DNA of 64,000 bases from Alphaproteobacteria bacterium (GTDB lineage Bacteria > Pseudomonadota > Alphaproteobacteria > Rs-D84). The stretch is from NCBI GenBank assembly GCA_017427405.1, contig JAFRSV010000002.1, positions 1-64,000 of the forward strand, given 5' to 3'. Positions 25,550 through 35,452 of the stretch are shown in pieces. The translations under genes and the position numbers were made by a program. Under the pieces are notes generated by a model. It was given only the letters and a program-made list of their open reading frames with translations. It made no database searches and was not told where the DNA came from. Position 1 is the stretch's first letter; each line of letters begins with the position of its first letter.

Positions 25550-26734
25550 CTAAAACGGTCCGCGCCGGCGCGCAGCGGTTGCGGCGGAACTTGTTGATTG
25601 CCCCACGCGTCCAACGATTATGCGGTCGTCCGCCTTTAATTCATCGGACACAATTTGTGTTTCGGTTGCGGTAATTAAACCCTTGGTGTATTTAATAAAC
25701 ACCGGTTTATCATCGCGCAGAACCGCAATATATTCGTTTGGACTTACATTGTCCGGCGCATCCACGATGATATTTTTGAAATTACGAACAAGAAACGCCG
25801 CATTTTGTGTTTTCCAAACATCGCTTGCCGCATCTACAAGAATCGTCACAAACGCGGTCATACCGGGCATAAGGTTTAAATCAGAATTATCAACATCAAT
25901 CACAACGGTATAAACCACAACATTTGATGTTGTTGTCGGCGAAAGACGAACCTGTTTCACAATACCGTTAAATGTTTTTCGTGGATACGCGTCAACGGTA
26001 AAGGTGACATTTTGACCTTCTTTGATTACGCCAATGTCGGCCTCTGATACGGCGGTTTCAATTTGCATTTTTGATAAATCTTCGGCAATTTCGAATAGGT
26101 CGGGGGTTTGAAAAGATGCCGCAACTGTTTGACCTTTATCAACCTTGCGCGAAATAACCGTGCCATCGACCGGCGAAGTTATTGTTGCATATGAAAGGTT
26201 CGTCACCGCGCGTTCGTATTGCGATTCCATACGCTTTACGCTTTGGGCGGCTTGCTCGTAATTGGTTTGCGATTGTTCCATTTCTGCGCGTGCGATATAT
26301 CCGGAATCATACAGTGTTTTATTTCTTTCATAATCATTTTTCGCAAGGTTTAATTGCGATTTTGCCGAATCCAATGCGGCGCGCGATTCGTCAACGGTCG
26401 CCTGTAATACCGATGGGTCGATTTCAAGTAATAATTGGCCCTTGGTCACGTGCGAATTATAATCAACATATATGTTCGAAATTGTCCCGGAAACTTGGGA
26501 ACCGACATTTACGGTGTTTACGGGGTTTATTTCGCCGGTTGCGGTCACAACATGTTTTATATCACCACGCGTGACACCAACGGTCACATATTCAACCCTT
26601 TCCCCAATTGACGCGATAATCCACCATGTGCCACCAATCAATAAAATTATGACGATCGCAAGCGCCCACCATTTGTGTCGCCAAATCCATCCAAAAAATC
26701 GACGAATAAAGGACCGCCTTTTTTCTTTCGCCAT
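25550..26734 (-). CDS. MacA-like periplasmic adaptor (HlyD family)
   Basis: A 394-residue membrane-fusion protein. An N-terminal TM anchor (WWALAIVIILLIGGTWWIIASIG) is followed by the lipoyl half-motif VGSQVSGTISNIYVDYNSHVTKGQLLLEID. A coiled-coil hairpin (about 95-175) and the second half ATITSPVDGTVISRKVDKGQTV complete it, then a beta-barrel domain. It bridges the MacB-like transporter and the TolC-like channel encoded immediately upstream. Confidence 0.93.
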   Translation of the reverse strand: MAKEKRRSFIRRFFGWIWRHKWWALAIVIILLIGGTWWIIASIGERVEYVTVGVTRGDIKHVVTATGEINPVNTVNVGSQVSGTISNIYVDYNSHVTKGQLLLEIDPSVLQATVDESRAALDSAKSQLNLAKNDYERNKTLYDSGYIARAEMEQSQTNYEQAAQSVKRMESQYERAVTNLSYATITSPVDGTVISRKVDKGQTVAASFQTPDLFEIAEDLSKMQIETAVSEADIGVIKEGQNVTFTVDAYPRKTFNGIVKQVRLSPTTTSNVVVYTVVIDVDNSDLNLMPGMTAFVTILVDAASDVWKTQNAAFLVRNFKNIIVDAPDNVSPNEYIAVLRDDKPVFIKYTKGLITATETQIVSDELKADDRIIVGRVGQSTSSAATAARRRGPF

Positions 26735-28059
26735 TATTGTTCCTTTTCTATTTCTGATTTTATGTCGCCAATGGCAAGTGCCAACGCCGCACGCTTTACA
26801 AACAAATCATATTTCGCCGCGTTGTTTTGCTTTTGCGCGGACACAAGTTCCGATTGCGCCGTTTGCCAATCAAGCATTGTTGCGCGTCCAACCCGATACA
26901 TGCCGGCGGTCACGCGTTCTGATTCCGTTGCGGATTTTAGTAATGTTTCTGTTTGTGATAAAACGGTCTGGGCGGTTTTGTAATTTTGATACGCCGTGAA
27001 TACATCAAGCGTCGCGCTGTCGTTCGCGGTGCGCAGATTTTCTGTTGCCGCATCATATGATGCCATCGCGCTTTTTACGCCGTACATATTTGCAAACCCG
27101 GCAAAAATCGGCATAGACGCACGGATACCAATACTGCCGCCGGTATGTGCATTGTCGTCATAAATATAATCACGATTATTGTCGCGCCACGAAAGTGTTC
27201 CGGTCGCACTGATACTTGGTAAATTTTTTAGGAACATCGAATTGCGGCGATGCCACGCGGCGTCTTTGTTTGCCGCCGCACGCAACAGGTCAGGGCGCTT
27301 TTCACGCGCAATCGCAATAAGTTCATCAATACCACGATTTTCGCGCACATGCCCAAAATCGCCCGACATATCTGCGATTGTTATTTCGCCGTCCGCCGGG
27401 AAAGAAAGTTTGGTTAGCAATGCGCCCTTGGCAATTTCACGATTGTTTTTCGCGCGTTCCAAATCTAAATCACGGCTTGCCATTGTGGTTTCGGCACGCA
27501 ATACGTCGGCGCGCGCAACAACGCCCGCGCTATATTTTTTCTTTGCCGTATCAAGTGCAACCCCCGCAACAGCGCGAAGTGACCGCGCGCTTTCAACATC
27601 CGCGTCCGCATTTAGCAACGCGTAATATGCACCAATTACGCCGTATACATAGTTTTGCACACGGTCGTCATAATCAAAACCCATCGCACGCCATGTGGAC
27701 GACAATTGGTTCAAATCCGCCAACCTTTTGCCAAAGTCGAATATCAAATACGATGCGGAAATAGATGCGCCATATTGCCAATCTTGCCAATCATGATTTT
27801 GATAGTTTTTTGCTATATCGGCGCTTCCATTTACGGCGGGCAAATAACTTGCGTATCCCGCGTTTTTGTTATACCGTGCCGATTCCATCGCATAATATGC
27901 CGACATGGTTTCCGGATTACGACAAAGACCAAGTTCAACAACCGCGGACAAATCCAACACTTTGTCCGGCACATTTTTTCGCGACGCACAATCATCGTTC
28001 CCGCCATGCGCGAACATAGGAATAAAAACCAGCAGTAAAGAAAGTTTTGTAAAATTCAT
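26734..28059 (-). CDS. TolC-family outer-membrane efflux channel
   Basis: A 441-residue OEP-family protein with a signal peptide (SLLLVFIPMFAHG). Two repeats of long helices plus beta-strands are seen: SAYYAMESARYNKNAGYASYLPAVNGSADI in the first half and AAWHRRNSMFLKNLPSISATGTLSWRD in the second. YRVGRATMLDWQTAQSELVSAQ is the usual TolC helical motif. It is first gene of the four-gene efflux operon and overlaps the adaptor gene by one base. Confidence 0.92.
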   Translation of the reverse strand: MNFTKLSLLLVFIPMFAHGGNDDCASRKNVPDKVLDLSAVVELGLCRNPETMSAYYAMESARYNKNAGYASYLPAVNGSADIAKNYQNHDWQDWQYGASISASYLIFDFGKRLADLNQLSSTWRAMGFDYDDRVQNYVYGVIGAYYALLNADADVESARSLRAVAGVALDTAKKKYSAGVVARADVLRAETTMASRDLDLERAKNNREIAKGALLTKLSFPADGEITIADMSGDFGHVRENRGIDELIAIAREKRPDLLRAAANKDAAWHRRNSMFLKNLPSISATGTLSWRDNNRDYIYDDNAHTGGSIGIRASMPIFAGFANMYGVKSAMASYDAATENLRTANDSATLDVFTAYQNYKTAQTVLSQTETLLKSATESERVTAGMYRVGRATMLDWQTAQSELVSAQKQNNAAKYDLFVKRAALALAIGDIKSEIEKEQ

Positions 28060-28145
28060 TTCCCACTTGACCTTTTGGTGTTTTCATTATATATTTTTTA
28101 TGTTGAAAAATAAATTTATTTTGCTAGGATAAAATGGCTATGCAT

Positions 28146-28219
28146 GGCTTGGTGGCAGAGTGGTTATGCAGAGGACTGCAAATCCTTGTATGCCGGTTCG
28201 ATTCCGACCCAAGCCTCCA
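28146..28219 (+). tRNA. tRNA-Cys (GCA)
   Basis: A 74-base tRNA with encoded CCA, acceptor GGCTTGG/CCAAGCC, anticodon loop CTGCAAA (GCA) and T-arm TTCGATT. Followed by an intrinsic terminator. Confidence 0.95.
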
Positions 28220-28222
28220 GAT

Positions 28223-28249
28223 AAAAAAGGCGACATTTGTCGCTTTTTT
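28223..28249 (+). terminator. Terminator of tRNA-Cys
   Basis: A run, GGCGACA-TTT-GTCGCT, T run. Confidence 0.8.
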
Positions 28250-28328
28250 CTTTGTTTTTTCGGAATCTTTTATGCTTGCAAAAATTGGTAAAAATTTTTA
28301 ATCTGACCCATGAATTGTTGGAAAAAAT

Positions 28329-29414
28329 ATGATAAAAAACCTTGCGCTGACTAATTTTAGAAATCATATTTCGTGCCGTTTTTCGACCGGCACGCATAGG
28401 AACATTATCATTACCGGTGCAAACGGCGCCGGCAAGACCGCAATTATAGAGGCCGTATCCATGATTGCCGGTGACCGCGGTATGCGTGGCGCACCAATGA
28501 CCGACATCGCACGATTTGATGGCGATGGCGGTTTTTCGGTGATTGCGGAACTGTGTGACGATACGGAAATTTGCATATATTTTAATAATGGTGATTCAAA
28601 CCGTCATGCAAAAATTGATGGCGATACGGCAACGCTTTCTGATTTGGCGGCACGCACACGCATTGTTTGGATAACCCCACGCGAAGATAGAATCTTTATT
28701 GATGCCGCGTCCGATAGACGTGTGTTCTTTGATAGATTGGCCACGAGTTTTGATTCCGCACATGCCGGGCGCGTGGCACGACATACGAAATTGTTGTCCG
28801 AAAGGGCGGGTGCATTAAAGGCGGGCGCAAATGCAAAATGGATTGATGCATTAGACACACAAATTGCCGCGACCGCGGTCGCGATTGCCGCCGCACGAAT
28901 TCAATATGCCGGCGAAATAAATTTCTTTTTAACCGATGCCGCCGTTTCGGTTGATGGGTTGGTTGAATCGATGATTATGGAATCCGGCGCGGGCGCGGCC
29001 GAAAGAAAGTATTTTGATTACCTTTTGCGCAATCGCGAATTGGTAAACGATAAAATGGTTTTAGATGGCGTGAATAAATCGGATTTTGGCGTATTCAACC
29101 GCGAACTGAATTTGCCGGCGAACCTTACCAGCACCGGCCAGCAAAAAACATTACTATTAAAAACAATATTGGCACACGCGAAACTTGTTCACACAAAGAC
29201 GGGTGCAAATCCGATAATCTTGCTTGACGAAGCGGTCGCACATTTGGATAAAAACGCACGAAAAAATTTGTTTGATGAACTTGGGCGTGCATCGGCCCAG
29301 GTTTGGGCAACCGGAATTGATGCGGACAATTTTACCGATGTCCCGGATGCGATATTTGTCACTTGCACTGGGGATAAACAAAGTCCTATAATTCACGAAC
29401 AAGGGGAAAGATAA
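28329..29414 (+). CDS. recF: DNA replication and repair protein RecF
   Basis: An SMC-like ATPase that loads RecA at gaps with RecOR. IKNLALTNFRNHISCRF opens the chain, Walker A is TGANGAGKTAIIEAVS (about 29-44), the signature LTSTGQQKTLLLKTILAHAKL and Walker B PIILLDEAVAHLD near residue 300. 361 aa, normal. It is immediately followed by sspB; dnaN and gyrB do not adjoin. Confidence 0.95.
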   Translation: MIKNLALTNFRNHISCRFSTGTHRNIIITGANGAGKTAIIEAVSMIAGDRGMRGAPMTDIARFDGDGGFSVIAELCDDTEICIYFNNGDSNRHAKIDGDTATLSDLAARTRIVWITPREDRIFIDAASDRRVFFDRLATSFDSAHAGRVARHTKLLSERAGALKAGANAKWIDALDTQIAATAVAIAAARIQYAGEINFFLTDAAVSVDGLVESMIMESGAGAAERKYFDYLLRNRELVNDKMVLDGVNKSDFGVFNRELNLPANLTSTGQQKTLLLKTILAHAKLVHTKTGANPIILLDEAVAHLDKNARKNLFDELGRASAQVWATGIDADNFTDVPDAIFVTCTGDKQSPIIHEQGER

Positions 29415-29879
29415 ATGGCACGAATTGATTATCAATCTTTGTTAGATAGCGCATTAAAGTCCGTTGTGCGCGAAGCGTTGATTCATGCACAGATAAACGG
29501 CCTTGGGGACGGGATGCATTTTTTTATAACATTTCGCACGCATGATGCGGGGGTTGTGTTGCCGGATTTCCTGCGTATACGGTATCCAGACATTATGACG
29601 ATTGTATTACAGTATTCATATAATAACCTGCATGTGTCGGACAAAGAATTCGGTGTTCAATTGACATTTGATGGCCGGCCGTTCTTTATTCGCGTTCCAT
29701 TTTCGGCGTTGGTTGAATTCAAAGACCCGTCGGTTGATTTTATGTTGTCTTTTAACAAAGGGCCCGAACGCAACGCGCCGGATAACGATATTGAATTGCC
29801 ATTAGACGGCACCGGCGACACAATTCCGGACGACGGCCGCGTTGTGTCGTTGGATGAGTTTCGGAAGAGGAAGAAATAG
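29415..29879 (+). CDS. sspB: ClpXP adaptor SspB (alphaproteobacterial type)
   Basis: A 154-residue SspB that tethers ssrA-tagged proteins to ClpXP. The substrate-binding fold shows HFFITFRTHDAGVVLPDFLRIRYPDIMTIVLQY and LTFDGRPFFIRVPFSALVEFKDPS. A disordered linker leads to the ClpX-binding C-terminal tail VVSLDEFRKRKK. This tail and length are typical of Alphaproteobacteria. It starts right after recF and ends in a GTTAGTG array. Confidence 0.93.
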   Translation: MARIDYQSLLDSALKSVVREALIHAQINGLGDGMHFFITFRTHDAGVVLPDFLRIRYPDIMTIVLQYSYNNLHVSDKEFGVQLTFDGRPFFIRVPFSALVEFKDPSVDFMLSFNKGPERNAPDNDIELPLDGTGDTIPDDGRVVSLDEFRKRKK

Positions 29880-29883
29880 TGGC

Positions 29884-29952
29884 TAGTGTTAGTGTAAGTG
29901 TTAGTGAAACCGGCGTGATATGCCGGTTTCACTAACACTTACACTAATACTA
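29884..29952. terminator. Long inverted GTTAGTG array acting as bidirectional hairpin
   Basis: Tandem heptamers followed by ACCGGC, a 7-base loop, GCCGGT and the inverted heptamers give a stem of about 30 bp. It sits between the convergent sspB and accC genes, touching both stop codons. Confidence 0.8.
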
Positions 29953-29956
29953 ACCA

Positions 29957-31315
29957 CTATTTCTTTTTATTTTCTTTTTTCAAATATGCTTCCAACCAAT
30001 GATTATCAAAATTTAGTGTCCGGACATCGCGGTTGTTTAGCAATTTTTTCTGTAAGGGGATTGTTGTTTTCACACCTTCGATAACAAATTCGTCCAATGC
30101 GCGTTCCGCACGCATAATACACGCAGACCGCGTTTGCGCATGAACAATCAACTTTGCAATCATGGAATCGTATGTTGGTGGAATTGTGTATCCGGTGTAA
30201 ACCGCACTGTCCACGCGCACGCCAAGTCCGCCCGACGGCGCATAAAGTGTGATTTTACCGGGGCAGGGCACAAAAGTTTCCGGGTCTTCGGCATTGATTC
30301 GAAATTCAATCGCATGACCGTGCGGAATAACATTTGCCTGGGTATAGCCCAATTTTTCGCCCGCCGCAACGCGAATTTGTTCGCGAACCAAATCAACACC
30401 ATAAACCATTTCGGTCACGGGGTGTTCAACCTGAAGCCGCGTGTTCATTTCAAGGAAATAAAACTTGCCATCTTCGTACATAAATTCAAATGTGCCGGCG
30501 TTGGTATAGCCCATTTTCTTTGCCGCCGTTTTGCAAATTTCAATCATATCGTCGCGCTGTTTTTGTGTAAGGGCGGCGGCGGGACATTCCTCCATAACTT
30601 TTTGATTTTTTCGTTGCAATGAACAATCGCGTTCGCCAAATATAACAACATTGCCGTGTTTGTCACCCAAGACCTGAAATTCAATATGCCGTGGGTGCAA
30701 TAATAATTTTTCCATATAGAGCGTGTCATCGCCGAAACCGCTGCGCGCTTCGTTTTTGGTAATTTCAAACGCTTCGCCCATTTCGTCCGCGGACATAACG
30801 GGACGCATTCCATGACCACCGCCACCGGCCGCCGCCTTTAACATAACGGGGTATCCGATTTTTTCCGCCCATTTTAGCGCGTCTTCGACCGTATCGACCG
30901 CACCATCAGACCCCGGCACAACCGGCAACCCGCATTCAATCGCGGTCTTTTTTGCGTTCACTTTGTCGCCCATTTTATTTATCATCGCCGCGTCCGGCCC
31001 AATCCAGATTAAACCATGTTGTTCAACCTTTTGCACAAAGTCCGCGCGTTCAGATAAAAACCCGTAACCGGGATGAATTGCATCCGCGTTGGTAAGCAAC
31101 GCCGCCGTCAATATCGCAGATTCATTAAGATATGATTCCTTGGATGGTCCAGGGCCAATACACACCGATTCGTCCGCCAATTGCACATGCATCGCATCAC
31201 GGTCAACGGTGGAATATACCGCAACCGTTCGAATACCCATATCGCGGCACGCGCGAATTATTCGCAACGCAATTTCGCCACGATTGGCAATTAAAACTTT
31301 TTTTATTTTTGGCAT
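29957..31315 (-). CDS. accC: Acetyl-CoA carboxylase, biotin carboxylase subunit
   Basis: Carboxylates biotin on AccB in the first step of fatty acid synthesis. The N-terminal KKVLIANRGEIALRIIRACRDMGI, ATP-grasp KAAAGGGGHGMRPV, FQVLGDKHGNVVIFGERDCSLQRKNQKVMEECPA and FYFLEMNTRLQVEHPVTEMV are complete; 452 aa is normal. It lies 8 bases after accB, the common accBC order. Confidence 0.97.
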   Translation of the reverse strand: MPKIKKVLIANRGEIALRIIRACRDMGIRTVAVYSTVDRDAMHVQLADESVCIGPGPSKESYLNESAILTAALLTNADAIHPGYGFLSERADFVQKVEQHGLIWIGPDAAMINKMGDKVNAKKTAIECGLPVVPGSDGAVDTVEDALKWAEKIGYPVMLKAAAGGGGHGMRPVMSADEMGEAFEITKNEARSGFGDDTLYMEKLLLHPRHIEFQVLGDKHGNVVIFGERDCSLQRKNQKVMEECPAAALTQKQRDDMIEICKTAAKKMGYTNAGTFEFMYEDGKFYFLEMNTRLQVEHPVTEMVYGVDLVREQIRVAAGEKLGYTQANVIPHGHAIEFRINAEDPETFVPCPGKITLYAPSGGLGVRVDSAVYTGYTIPPTYDSMIAKLIVHAQTRSACIMRAERALDEFVIEGVKTTIPLQKKLLNNRDVRTLNFDNHWLEAYLKKENKKK

Positions 31316-31323
31316 AGTTTTTC

Positions 31324-31764
31324 TTATTCAATAATTATCAATGGTTGGTCAAATTCTACCGCAGCCCCGTCTGTCACCAAAATTTCTTTGACGACACCGT
31401 CTTTATCAGATTTAATTGGGTTAAAAGTCTTCATTGCCTCTACTAAAATAACGGTATCCCCCGCCTTTATCGATGCGCCAACCTTGGTAAACGGCTTTGC
31501 GCCCGGTTCCGGGGCAAGGTACGCAACACCAACCATTGGCGATTTTAATGCATAACCCGAAGTTGTGGCATCCGCCGGTTCACTGTTTGTATGTTTTGCG
31601 TTTTCAGATACCGGTAATGTCGGCATTGTGATACCCGATTGCTTTGAAAGATGAATATGTTTGCGATACACGCCAAACAAAAACTGGCGTTCCAAATCAA
31701 GTTCAGTGATTCCCATATCGTCCATAATTTTTGACATGGATTCCACAGTTGAACGAAATGACAT
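31324..31764 (-). CDS. accB: Acetyl-CoA carboxylase biotin carboxyl carrier protein
   Basis: A 146-residue BCCP. An N-terminal helical part (STVESMSKIMDDMGITELDLER) and linker lead to the biotinyl domain with the lysine motif VEAMKTFNPIKSDKDGVVKEILV. AAAGGATAAAG precedes the ATG at 31764. The N-terminal helix is close to the alphaproteobacterial pattern. Operon with accC. Confidence 0.95.
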   Translation of the reverse strand: MSFRSTVESMSKIMDDMGITELDLERQFLFGVYRKHIHLSKQSGITMPTLPVSENAKHTNSEPADATTSGYALKSPMVGVAYLAPEPGAKPFTKVGASIKAGDTVILVEAMKTFNPIKSDKDGVVKEILVTDGAAVEFDQPLIIIE

Positions 31765-31829
31765 TTCTTTATCCTTTTGTATAAATTCTTGGTATGTTAT
31801 CCGAATTTTAATCTTTAATACCCCGATTG

Positions 31830-32049
31830 TCAAGGCACGGGGTCAAAACCAAAGCCCCCGCCCGGGCGACAGCGCAAAATTCGGCGTATTCCCATATATG
31901 TTCCACGAATAAGTCCATATCGCAAAATCGCCGTTTTTGTATATTCACTGCATGTCGGGGTAAATCGACAAACCGCGCGACCGCCAAACGCCGGCGATAT
32001 AAAATGTTGATAAACCCAGATTAACCCAAGCCCGATATAGGCCAGAATT

Positions 32050-32066
<17 letters not shown>
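31830..32066 (-). CDS. yidD: Membrane protein insertion efficiency factor YidD
   Basis: A 78-residue amphipathic protein that helps YidC-dependent insertion. It has the family core YQHFISPAFGGRAVCRFTPTCSEYTKTAILRYG and GIRRILRCRPGGGFGFDPVP. The start at 32066 overlaps the rnpA end by 17 bases; 32090 is an alternative. yidC is not adjacent. Confidence 0.95.
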
Positions 32067-33583
<1,517 letters not shown>

Positions 33584-33587
33584 TGGT

Positions 33588-33681
33588 TATCCGTCTTCGT
33601 CCGTCATCGCAAAGCGATGCCGTGACTACGCCGAGACTGCGCCAGGGCTGTACCCTGGCTTGGTGTAAGTGATTAGTGCGG
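33588..33681. repeat. CCGTCTTCG repeat copy 2 plus GTTAGTG units
   Basis: TCCGTCTTCG, a nested ATCGCaaaGCGAT hairpin, CTACGCCGAGACTG, then CAGGG-ctgta-CCCTG and short heptamers at 33662-33679. It lies between mreB and the frameshifted HTH gene. Confidence 0.6.
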
Positions 33682-33702
33682 GCGCGGGGGCGCCTGGTTT
33701 TA

Positions 33703-33923
33703 TTATATGAAATTATCGCGCCCGCATCGCAACATACAAAATCCACGATTAAACAAACACAATAAGATATGTTCCGGTACGGGGTCCAATCCGTGCCCGT
33801 AACGGCGCAACTGTCTTTCTGAAACGCGAAATATTTTGCGGCATCACGTGTTTTTATTTTCTGATTTTTTCGCGCATTATGCAAAATTGCGCCATAATAT
33901 TTTGTATCAACCAATACAACCAT
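33703..33923 (-). pseudogene. Frameshifted HTH regulator downstream of leader RNA C
   Basis: Starts ATG with GGAGGAAAG site: MVVLVDTKYYGAILHNARKNQKIKTRDAAKYFA. At about 33821-33824 the meaningful reading moves frame and continues SERQLRRYGHGLDPVPEHILLC to a TAA at 33703. Joined, this is an XRE-like HTH of about 73 residues. One base appears to be missing, since 221 nt is one short of a multiple of three. Without the shift the frame runs into repeat DNA and across mreB. Real decay, assembly error or programmed frameshift are all possible. Confidence 0.65.
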
Positions 33924-33950
33924 TTCTTTCCTCCATAGTTTTTTATTGTT

Positions 33951-34135
33951 AAAAAATACCGTCAATAAGAATCGACGGTTGGAGGCTAGAAAACTGTAAT
34001 GTAAAACAGTGTTGCTTATTCAATGTATTCGCCACCCTCCAACCCAGGTTGGAGTGCGTTTTATGTCCGCACCGACACTCGAATTAAAACAAGAGGTCAT
34101 GACACCTCGTCGATAGAACACCTATCAACAATTGA
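33951..34135 (-). ncRNA. Structured leader RNA C
   Basis: On the minus strand: 5' hairpin GATAG-gtgtt-CTATC (34126-34112). CTCCAACC (34054-34047) and GGTTGGAG (34044-34037) form the local hairpin. The conserved loop GAATACATTGAATAAG is at 34030-34015, an ACTGT/ACAGT hairpin follows, and CTCCAACC (33984-33977) runs into terminator ACCGTC/GACGGT with T run (33979-33951). Start codon 28 bases on. The P1 helix seen in RNAs A and D is not evident here and helix a is only 5 bp, so this copy may be degenerate, like the gene behind it. Confidence 0.7.
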
Positions 34136-34171
34136 AACGCACAATAAATTCAACCGAAAATCAATTGGAAA

Positions 34172-34258
34172 TTAGTGCTTAGTGGGGTCTGGAATAAAAA
34201 CGCAATTGCGGACATATTCAAAGGTTTACTAACCACTTACACTATCCACTAACACTTA
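34172..34258. repeat. GTTAGTG units, mainly inverted
   Basis: ACTAACCACTTACACTA-type units at 34228-34258 and direct units at 34172-34186. With the direct units at 33662-33679 they bracket RNA C and its gene. Confidence 0.65.
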
Positions 34259-34259
34259 C

Positions 34260-34287
34260 TTGCATACATAAATTTACTTGCTATAAT
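34260..34287 (+). promoter_or_regulatory. Sigma-70 promoter of the fab operon
   Basis: TTGCAT, 16 bases, TATAAT, 22 bases before the fabD start, which also has an AAGGAG site. Confidence 0.65.
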
Positions 34288-34309
34288 TGCAAAAAAAAGG
34301 AGTGACGAT

Positions 34310-35185
34310 ATGTCATCGATACTTGTTTTTCCGGGTCAAGGTTCGCAAAGTGTTGGTATGGGGCGCGATTTGTATGAAAACAATGCGGCGGCGCGTGCGG
34401 TTTTTGACGAAGTTGACGACGCGTTAAACCAAAAACTGTCCGACATTATTTTTAATGGCCCGATGGAAGATTTAACATTGACGACAAACGTGCAACCGGC
34501 GATTATGGCGACGTCTATTGCAATGTTGCGTGCGGCGGATATACCCCTTACGCAATATGTTGCGGGGCATTCGTTGGGCGAATATACCGCACTTTGTGCG
34601 GCGGGCGCGTTGTCATTGGCCGACACGGCAAAACTTTTGCGCCTGCGCGGGGATGCGATGCAACGCGCGGTGCCGGTGGGGCGGGGAATGACCGCCGTTA
34701 TTTTGGGACTTGATATTGATGTTGTTCGTGAAATATGTGCAAAGAATGATTGCGATGTTGCGAACGACAATTCCCCGGGCCAGGTTGTGATTTCTGGGGC
34801 AAAGGAAATTGTCGAAAAAACATTGGAAGATGCGCGCGCCGCCGGCGCACGGCGGGCAATGCCACTTGCGCTGTCGGTGCCGGTGCATTGTCGGATTCAA
34901 TCACCCGCGGCGGATGAAATGCGTGCGGCGTTGGCCCAGACCGAAATAAAAAAAACGGTGGTGGCGTTGATTTCGAATAAAACATGCACGCCAATAAGTG
35001 ACCCGGATGAAATTCGCGATGCCTTGGTTTATCAAATTACGCATGGCGTTCGTTGGCGCGAAAGTGTATTGGCCATGCACGATTTGGGAATAGATGAAAC
35101 AATAGAGGTTGGCCCGGGCGCGGTGCTAACCGGCCTTACCAAACGCATATGTTGCGACATGGAAGGCAAAAAGTTAGAGGTGTAA
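34310..35185 (+). CDS. fabD: Malonyl-CoA:ACP transacylase
   Basis: Loads malonyl groups on acyl carrier protein. It opens with LVFPGQGSQSVGMGRDLYE. The nucleophile motif is VAGHSLGEYTALCAAGAL (Ser about 90), and the family's QVVISG and LSVPVHCRIQSPAADEM (catalytic His) follow. GVRWRESV and EVGPGAVLTGLTKRI close it; 291 aa. First gene of fabD-x-fabG-mnmG. Confidence 0.96.
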   Translation: MSSILVFPGQGSQSVGMGRDLYENNAAARAVFDEVDDALNQKLSDIIFNGPMEDLTLTTNVQPAIMATSIAMLRAADIPLTQYVAGHSLGEYTALCAAGALSLADTAKLLRLRGDAMQRAVPVGRGMTAVILGLDIDVVREICAKNDCDVANDNSPGQVVISGAKEIVEKTLEDARAAGARRAMPLALSVPVHCRIQSPAADEMRAALAQTEIKKTVVALISNKTCTPISDPDEIRDALVYQITHGVRWRESVLAMHDLGIDETIEVGPGAVLTGLTKRICCDMEGKKLEV

Positions 35186-35187
35186 AT

Positions 35188-35442
35188 ATGGCCGCAGGAA
35201 ATACATTTAAACCGAACAACGAACAGCAACCGTACTATATAATCATGCGCGCGATTAAGGATGCACGAAGAAGCCACAAACAAATTACTATAATTATAGA
35301 TGACATAAAACTGACCGTGGACGAATCGTCTAATCTAGAATCAACATGGCTTTCATTTGTATGTTTGCTTGTACCTAGGTTGAATGCAAGAAGCGACGAA
35401 ATATGGAAACAGATAGAGGAGCATACGGCAAAAAAAAAATAG
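35188..35442 (+). CDS. Small protein (84 aa) between fabD and fabG
   Basis: Starts MAAGNTFKPNNEQQPYYIIM and continues with a helical/strand mix ending WKQIEEHTAKKK. No family is recognised and there is no signal or TM. Its ribosome-site context, AGAGGTGTAAATATG, is nearly repeated before fabG (AGAGGTGTAATTATG), as if the gene had been inserted by duplication of the junction. The place is normally taken by fabG or acpP. Confidence 0.7.
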   Translation: MAAGNTFKPNNEQQPYYIIMRAIKDARRSHKQITIIIDDIKLTVDESSNLESTWLSFVCLLVPRLNARSDEIWKQIEEHTAKKK

Positions 35443-35452
35443 AGGTGTAATT

